DNA of 19,127 nt from CAZMVY01 sp964569765 (GTDB taxonomy: Bacteria > Planctomycetota > Phycisphaerae > UBA1845 > PWPN01): contig CAZMVY010000070.1 of assembly GCA_964569765.1 (NCBI GenBank), forward strand, positions 1-19,127. The letters run 5' to 3'. Numbering within the stretch: the stretch's first letter is position 1; every line of letters begins with the position of its first letter. Under the pieces are notes generated by a model. The model was not told where the DNA came from. It made no database searches and saw only the letters and a list, made by a program, of their open reading frames with translations. A program made the position numbers and the translations under genes. This document shows, one piece after another, positions 15,845 to 19,127 of this stretch.

Positions 15845-16561
15845 TTATCGGTCGCGCTCCGCCACCTGCTCCTCGCGCCGGATGAGCAGCGCGAGGGCCT
15901 CGTCGGCGGCATCCGTTTCCCGGAGGGCGTCTAGGGGGTCCTTGTCGAGCATCCGGACCAGCCGCGCCAGCACCTGCAAGTGCTGGCGGTCCTCGTGGCT
16001 GCAGATCAGGAAGAACAGCTGTGTGAGCACCCCGTCGGGCGAGCCGAACGGCACGCCCTGGGGCACGCGGGCGAGGCAGATGAACGGCTCGGCGGAGACG
16101 TACGGCATCGGCTGGCGGGGGTGCGGGATGGCGACGCCGTTGGGCAGCGCCGTCGAGCACATCTCCTCGCGGGCGTTCACGGCGTCGAGCAGGCCGTCCT
16201 TGTCGTAGAGAAGGTCGGTCCGCTCGGCCAGGGCGACAAGCTCGCGCAGGATCGAGGAGCGGGAGCCGGCGCGGACGGACATGTCGATGCCGTCCACGCT
16301 CATCATCCCGGTGACAATGTGAGTGGTTCGTTCCTCGGGGTCGTCGGAGGCCATCGCCCGCTCAATCGCGAGCAGACGCTCCTCGCTCAGCGTCGGCATC
16401 TGCTCCTGAAGCCACTCCGTTACGCGGGCGCGGTTGAACCGCCACTTTCCCCCGACCTTCTCGCACGGCAGCTTGCCGCGCTCCGCCAGCCGGGCCACCT
16501 CGGCCAGGGGCATGCCGACGTGACGGGCGAAGTCCTCCAGACTCATATTGCGATAGGGCAT
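15845..16561 (-). CDS. Excisionase-type HTH / PTS EIIA (fructose/PtsN type) fusion
   Basis: 238 residues. The N-terminus (about 5-54; MSLEDFARHVGM, then KVGGKWRFNRARVTEWL) is a MerR/excisionase-like helix-turn-helix. After a linker, residues about 85-230 form an EIIA domain of the fructose/mannitol/PtsN class, with phospho-acceptor H147 in NGVAIPHPRQP and the LFFLICSHEDRQHLQVLARL block (182-201). In transport EIIA passes phosphate to EIIB; no EIIB, EIIC, HPr or EI is nearby, so a regulatory role in which phosphorylation alters DNA binding is likely. A similar HTH-EIIA fusion is known to me in Chlamydia (PtsN2), also in the PVC group. First gene of a pair with the PfkB-type kinase. An operator-like palindrome lies 58-69 bases upstream. 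An alternative ATG at residue 6 is less likely, since MPYR is a common start for these proteins. Confidence 0.9.
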   Translation of the reverse strand: MPYRNMSLEDFARHVGMPLAEVARLAERGKLPCEKVGGKWRFNRARVTEWLQEQMPTLSEERLLAIERAMASDDPEERTTHIVTGMMSVDGIDMSVRAGSRSSILRELVALAERTDLLYDKDGLLDAVNAREEMCSTALPNGVAIPHPRQPMPYVSAEPFICLARVPQGVPFGSPDGVLTQLFFLICSHEDRQHLQVLARLVRMLDKDPLDALRETDAADEALALLIRREEQVAERDR

Positions 16562-16608
16562 AAATCCGGCGGTCGGCGCGGGTCTCGATGCCTCATCCCG
16601 ACCCTTTC

Positions 16609-16614
16609 ATTCTA
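16609..16614 (-). promoter_or_regulatory. Candidate -10 box of the HTH-EIIA/kinase pair
   Basis: TAGAAT on the minus strand (16614-16609, five of six consensus bases). Transcription would start near 16602, about 40 bases before the ATG at 16561. No strong -35 box is visible, which would suit an activated or tightly regulated promoter. Confidence 0.45.
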
Positions 16615-16618
16615 ATGT

Positions 16619-16630
16619 GGAAGCGCTTCC
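16619..16630. promoter_or_regulatory. LacI/GalR-type operator palindrome upstream of HTH-EIIA
   Basis: GGAAGCGCTTCC is a perfect 12-bp palindrome with the central AAGCGCTT core typical of LacI/GalR-family operators (compare CcpA cre sites). It sits four bases upstream of the candidate -10 box, where a bound protein would block RNA polymerase. No LacI-type gene is in the window; the regulator could be elsewhere, or could be the HTH-EIIA protein itself. Confidence 0.55.
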
Positions 16631-16651
16631 GGACGCCAGAGCGGGCGAGGC

Positions 16652-16948
16652 TCATCGATCCTTCGCCTCCCGGCCGGGCGCGATTGCGACGTACGGCCGG
16701 CCCAGCCAGCGCTTGATCAGAACGACTTCGCCCATGTCGTTGCCCTCGATCCGGTGGCCGAGCCACTGGAGCAGGTAGCCCGCTGCCAGCAGCAGCGCCG
16801 GCCGCCACCACAACGGCCACTGCCACCGGGAGAGCTGGATGCCCGCCAGAACCACCGCTGCGATCGTCAGCGGGATTCCCACCGCGTGCAGCGCTCGCGA
16901 CGCGGGGTGCTGGTGCCGCTTGAGCCAGTTGCCAAGCCACCCGGGCAT
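16652..16948 (-). CDS. Small DUF962/Mpo1-like membrane protein
   Basis: 98 residues from ATG 16948. Shows the DUF962 pattern: HPASRALHAVGIP (14-26) and QWLGHRIEGN (61-70), with two hydrophobic segments at about 25-42 and 48-64. Yeast Mpo1, a distant relative, is an iron-dependent dioxygenase in fatty-acid alpha-oxidation that uses conserved His residues; H14, H21 and H65 would correspond. The function in bacteria is not established. The end, VVLIKRWLGRPYVAI, is characteristic of short bacterial members. A longer reading from 17134 is rejected because it overlaps the divergent nuclease gene and its extra 62 residues lack similarity. A TTGAAA-N17-TACGTT promoter ends six bases before this ATG. 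Confidence 0.8.
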   Translation of the reverse strand: MPGWLGNWLKRHQHPASRALHAVGIPLTIAAVVLAGIQLSRWQWPLWWRPALLLAAGYLLQWLGHRIEGNDMGEVVLIKRWLGRPYVAIAPGREAKDR

Positions 16949-16954
16949 GCGGAC

Positions 16955-16983
16955 AACGTACGGCTCTCGCGGCACGCTTTCAA
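16955..16983 (-). promoter_or_regulatory. Candidate promoter of the DUF962 gene, possibly leaderless
   Basis: The minus strand reads TTGAAA (16983-16978), 17 bases, TACGTT (16960-16955). The -35 box matches five of six and the -10 only three of six. Transcription would begin at or next to the ATG at 16948. No ribosome site is seen. Confidence 0.35.
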
Positions 16984-17056
16984 GCGGGTGCGGCACCCGG
17001 TCGGCGCGGGGGCTGCGGCGGGCACGGACTTGCACTACTATCGTGCGGGGCCGCGT

Positions 17057-17572
17057 ATGCAATTCGTCATCGACGGGAACAACCTGATGTACGCGTACGC
17101 GGAGGTGGCCGGACCTGCGATCGGGCGGCAACACCTCTGCGAGGTAGTCGCTCGCTGGGCCTGCCGATCACCGGCGGCTGTGGTGATCGTCTTCGATGGG
17201 CCACCTCCTCCGTCGGGCGTACGGCGGCAGATGCAGCACGACGCGCTCGAGATCCTTTTCAGCGGAAACCGCACGGCGGACGAGGTCATCGAGGAGCTCA
17301 TCGAGCAGGCCGCCTCGCCCCCGAATGTCTGCATCGTGACGAGCGACCGCGCCGTCGCCGCCGCCGGGCGACACCGACGATGCCGCTGGATCCGGTCGCA
17401 GGATTTCGTGCGGATGCTGACCGCCCCACGGACCGCGCAGCACGTCGAGCCGCCCCGGCCGTCGGAGAAACCTGACGCCCAGGCCCCGGGCGACGTCGAC
17501 GCATGGCTCCGGCAGTTCGGTCTCCCGACCGATGATTCGGACGACCCGAGCGACCTCATGAAGTGGTGGTAA
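17057..17572 (+). CDS. NYN-domain (YacP/Rae1-like) ribonuclease
   Basis: 171 residues. A PIN/NYN nuclease fold is indicated by FVIDGNNLMYA (3-13) with D6, VVIVFDGPPPP (42-52) with D47, the RTADEVIEELIEQA helix (72-85) with D75, and VCIVTSDRAVA (91-101) with D97; these four acids would bind catalytic metal. Related YacP/Rae1 proteins of Firmicutes are ribosome-associated endoribonucleases. The end is acidic and tryptophan-rich (DAWLRQFGL, then a DDSDDPSDLMKWW tail), separated from the domain by a Pro-rich linker at 122-146. ATG 17057 starts directly at the first strand of the fold. There is no clear ribosome site; TACTAT lies at 17036-17041. Confidence 0.85.
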   Translation: MQFVIDGNNLMYAYAEVAGPAIGRQHLCEVVARWACRSPAAVVIVFDGPPPPSGVRRQMQHDALEILFSGNRTADEVIEELIEQAASPPNVCIVTSDRAVAAAGRHRRCRWIRSQDFVRMLTAPRTAQHVEPPRPSEKPDAQAPGDVDAWLRQFGLPTDDSDDPSDLMKWW

Positions 17573-17635
17573 TCGGGCGCCCGGCAGCGTCATGCCGCCT
17601 TGCCGGTCCGCTTCCCGATCCCACATTCGGCGATC

Positions 17636-17664
17636 TTCAACTGCCCGATCCGGCGCCGTATGAT
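17636..17664 (+). promoter_or_regulatory. Candidate promoter of the second secreted glycosidase-like gene
   Basis: TTCAAC (17636-17641), 17 bases, TATGAT (17659-17664, five of six). Transcription would start near 17671, about 44 bases before ATG 17715. GGAGG at 17706-17710 is the ribosome site, four bases from the ATG. Confidence 0.4.
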
Positions 17665-17714
17665 GTCGCTTCGCCCGTCCGCGAGCGGGCAGGGTTTCAA
17701 GACGCGGAGGCCCC

Positions 17715-18932
17715 ATGCGACCACCGGCAATCCTGGCAACGGTTTTTTGTATCGCGGCTGTTCGGCTCGATGCCGCCGCGCCGGCGACTGCGCCGGAAGG
17801 CACGCCCGCCCCGGAGGACTTCGCCATCCTCCCCTGGGGCGGCACGCGGCCCGACCCGGGTATCCTTCGCGAGATCCGTGAATGCGGATTCAACCTCGCC
17901 GGGTTCGTGCCGCCGGAGGGTCTGGACGCCGTTGCCGCGGCGGGACTCAAGTGCATCGTCTCCGGCAGTCACACGCACGTCGGCGACGACCCGGCGAAGC
18001 GGGATGACGACGAGATCGCCCGCCGCGTCAAGGAGCTTGTCGATCGGGCCGCCGGGCATCCGGCCGTCTTCGGCTACTACCTGCGCGACGAGCCGAGCGC
18101 GACCGTCTACTCGGGGCTCGCCCGGTGGGCCGCGGCGTACCGCAAGGCCGACCCCCGCGCCGTGCCCTACATCAACCTGTTCCCGAACTACGCGTCGCCG
18201 GGGCAGATGGGCGTGCGTACATACGAGGAGTATGTCGAGTCGTTCATCCAGATCGTCAAGCCGCCTTTCGTCAGCTACGACCACTACGCACTGATGGACG
18301 ACGGGTCGCTGCGCCACGGGTACTTCCAGAACCTCGAAACGGTCCGGGCCGCCGCCCTGCGGCACAAACTGCCGTTCTGGAACATCGTGCTGTCGAATGC
18401 GCACTTCCGCTACGCCGAGCCCACGGAGGCCGGCCTGCGCTTCCAGGTCTACACAACGCTGGCCTACGGCGGGCGCGGCATCAGTTGGTTCACCTACTTC
18501 ACGCCGAACAGTGGCAACTACCGCCTCGCGCCGATCGACCCGTTCGGCCACAAGACGCCGACGTGGGACATGCTTCGCCGCGTGAACCTGCAGATCCACA
18601 AGCTCGCGCCCGTGTACTGCAAGCTCGCGAGCGTGAACGTGTTTCATGTCCCGGACGTGCCGGCGGAGTGCCGGGGCGCCACAAGCAGCCGGCTCCTCGA
18701 CGAGGTCTCCGGCGGCAGCTTCGTCGTCGGCGAGTTTGAGGGGCCCGACAAGCAGCCGTACGTGATGGTCGTCAACAAGAGCCTTCGCGACTCCGCTGCC
18801 TTCTCAATACGGTTCAAGTGGCCCGGCCGGATCATGCAGGTAAACGCGTACACCGGTTCGGTGCACCCGTGGGCGGGCGAGAACAACTGGCTTGCGCCCG
18901 GCCAGGGCATGTTGCTGTCCCTGCGGAAGTGA
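17715..18932 (+). CDS. Secreted glycoside hydrolase-like barrel protein with C-terminal beta domain
   Basis: 405 residues. A signal peptide is present (MRPPAILATVFCIAAVRLDA, cleavage near residue 20-21; the Cys is not in a proper lipobox). The barrel part runs from FAILPWGGTRP (36-46) through GFNLAGF (58-64), VFGYYLRDEPSA (118-129), PYINLFPNYA (151-160), FVSYDHYAL (185-193), LPFWNIVLSN (219-228) and GISWFTYFTP (255-264). Glu126 in RDEP fits the acid/base residue of clan-A-like glycosidases; Asp189 and other acids at strand ends may contribute. Residues about 330-405 form a beta domain (PYVMVVNKSL, then LAPGQGMLLSL), as in many glycosidases. No substrate can be named. GGAGG four bases upstream supports ATG 17715. 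It is on the same strand as the NYN gene but has its own likely promoter. Confidence 0.85.
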   Translation: MRPPAILATVFCIAAVRLDAAAPATAPEGTPAPEDFAILPWGGTRPDPGILREIRECGFNLAGFVPPEGLDAVAAAGLKCIVSGSHTHVGDDPAKRDDDEIARRVKELVDRAAGHPAVFGYYLRDEPSATVYSGLARWAAAYRKADPRAVPYINLFPNYASPGQMGVRTYEEYVESFIQIVKPPFVSYDHYALMDDGSLRHGYFQNLETVRAAALRHKLPFWNIVLSNAHFRYAEPTEAGLRFQVYTTLAYGGRGISWFTYFTPNSGNYRLAPIDPFGHKTPTWDMLRRVNLQIHKLAPVYCKLASVNVFHVPDVPAECRGATSSRLLDEVSGGSFVVGEFEGPDKQPYVMVVNKSLRDSAAFSIRFKWPGRIMQVNAYTGSVHPWAGENNWLAPGQGMLLSLRK

Positions 18933-19032
18933 AGGCGGCCGTCGTACGCGAGAGGCGCGCGCCGTGGCGATAGTGCGGTTCTCGGTCAGACAGTTACGTA
19001 TTGGGCGGGCGCATACACGGGATTCTGTCGCC

Positions 19033-19112
19033 CCTTCTATGAAGCCGGGTCCGTCAAGTCTTCATCCTTACTCCTTCTATGAAGCCGGGTCCGTCAAGTC
19101 TTCATCCTTACT
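19033..19112. repeat. 40-bp tandem repeat, two exact copies
   Basis: The unit beginning CCTTCTATGAAGCC and ending CATCCTTACT occurs at 19033-19072 and again, without change, at 19073-19112; the next four bases (CCTT) begin a third copy that then diverges. The period is not a multiple of three and no gene covers it. It is noticeably richer in C and T than its surroundings. It lies at the window edge, so it may mark a minisatellite or an assembly end. Confidence 0.85.
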
Positions 19113-19127
19113 CCTTGCGGGTTGAGG

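Noticed and set aside
13377..16160. A 927-codon minus-strand open frame
   Set aside because: It runs antisense to the secreted protein and in a shadow frame of the kinase; no family motif appears in it.
16949..17134. An upstream start for the DUF962 protein at 17134
   Set aside because: The extra 62 residues overlap the divergent NYN gene and show no similarity to the family.
19033..19112. CRISPR array
   Set aside because: The repeats are directly adjacent with no variable spacers and there are no cas genes.

Overview
The window looks like part of a Planctomycetota scaffold, probably from a Phycisphaerae-like, high-GC lineage assembled from a metagenome. The evidence is a very large secreted protein made of GEVED modules, a planctomycete LADDFQC/DIHIW module and a C-terminal pair of dockerin-type EF loops (DGDVDLADF). 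Further support comes from a HTH-EIIA fusion of the kind seen in the PVC superphylum, several small secreted glycosidase-like proteins, and the mosaic of short unrelated operons. A run of 10 Ns inside polX shows that the sequence is a scaffold. The lineage call is inference from gene content.

Layout, left to right. Positions 38-5046 (-) hold the giant secreted multi-domain protein, with an apparent frameshift near 605-640. Positions 5047-5630 are non-coding and carry a plausible sigma70 promoter for that gene. uvrC (5631-7055, -) and an RNase HII-like gene (7128-8126, +) are divergent across 72 bp. A minus-strand group follows: polX (9580-11342, interrupted by the N gap), manA (8455-9492) and a small unknown gene (8185-8448). 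A divergent region with a strong TTGACA-N18-TATCAT promoter then leads into lpxD (11572-12642), lpxI (12718-13545) and a secreted barrel-like protein (13674-14795) on the plus strand. Facing these is an abutting minus-strand pair: an excisionase-type HTH/PTS EIIA fusion (15845-16561) and a PfkB-type sugar-phosphate kinase (14894-15844), preceded by a perfect 12-bp LacI-type palindrome. A small DUF962/Mpo1-like membrane protein (16652-16948, -), a NYN/YacP-like nuclease (17057-17572, +) and a second secreted glycosidase-like protein (17715-18932, +) follow. The window ends in a 40-bp tandem repeat.

How the genes fit together. lpxD and lpxI are two steps of lipid A synthesis, so the organism probably makes an LPS-type outer membrane. 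uvrC, the RNase HII-like protein and PolX are DNA repair or nucleic-acid maintenance genes, but nothing joins them into one operon. manA, the PfkB kinase and HTH-EIIA belong to sugar-phosphate metabolism and its control. No EIIB, EIIC or HPr is present, so EIIA is more likely regulatory than part of a transporter. The three signal-peptide proteins suggest surface or extracellular polysaccharide-related roles.

I see no CRISPR array, tRNA, rRNA, IS element, phage gene or recognisable defence system. The most interesting points are the HTH-EIIA/kinase pair with its operator-like palindrome, the RNase HII homologue with altered signature residues, the UvrC without its C-terminal HhH domain, possible leaderless promoters, and the duplicated architecture and frameshift of the giant protein.
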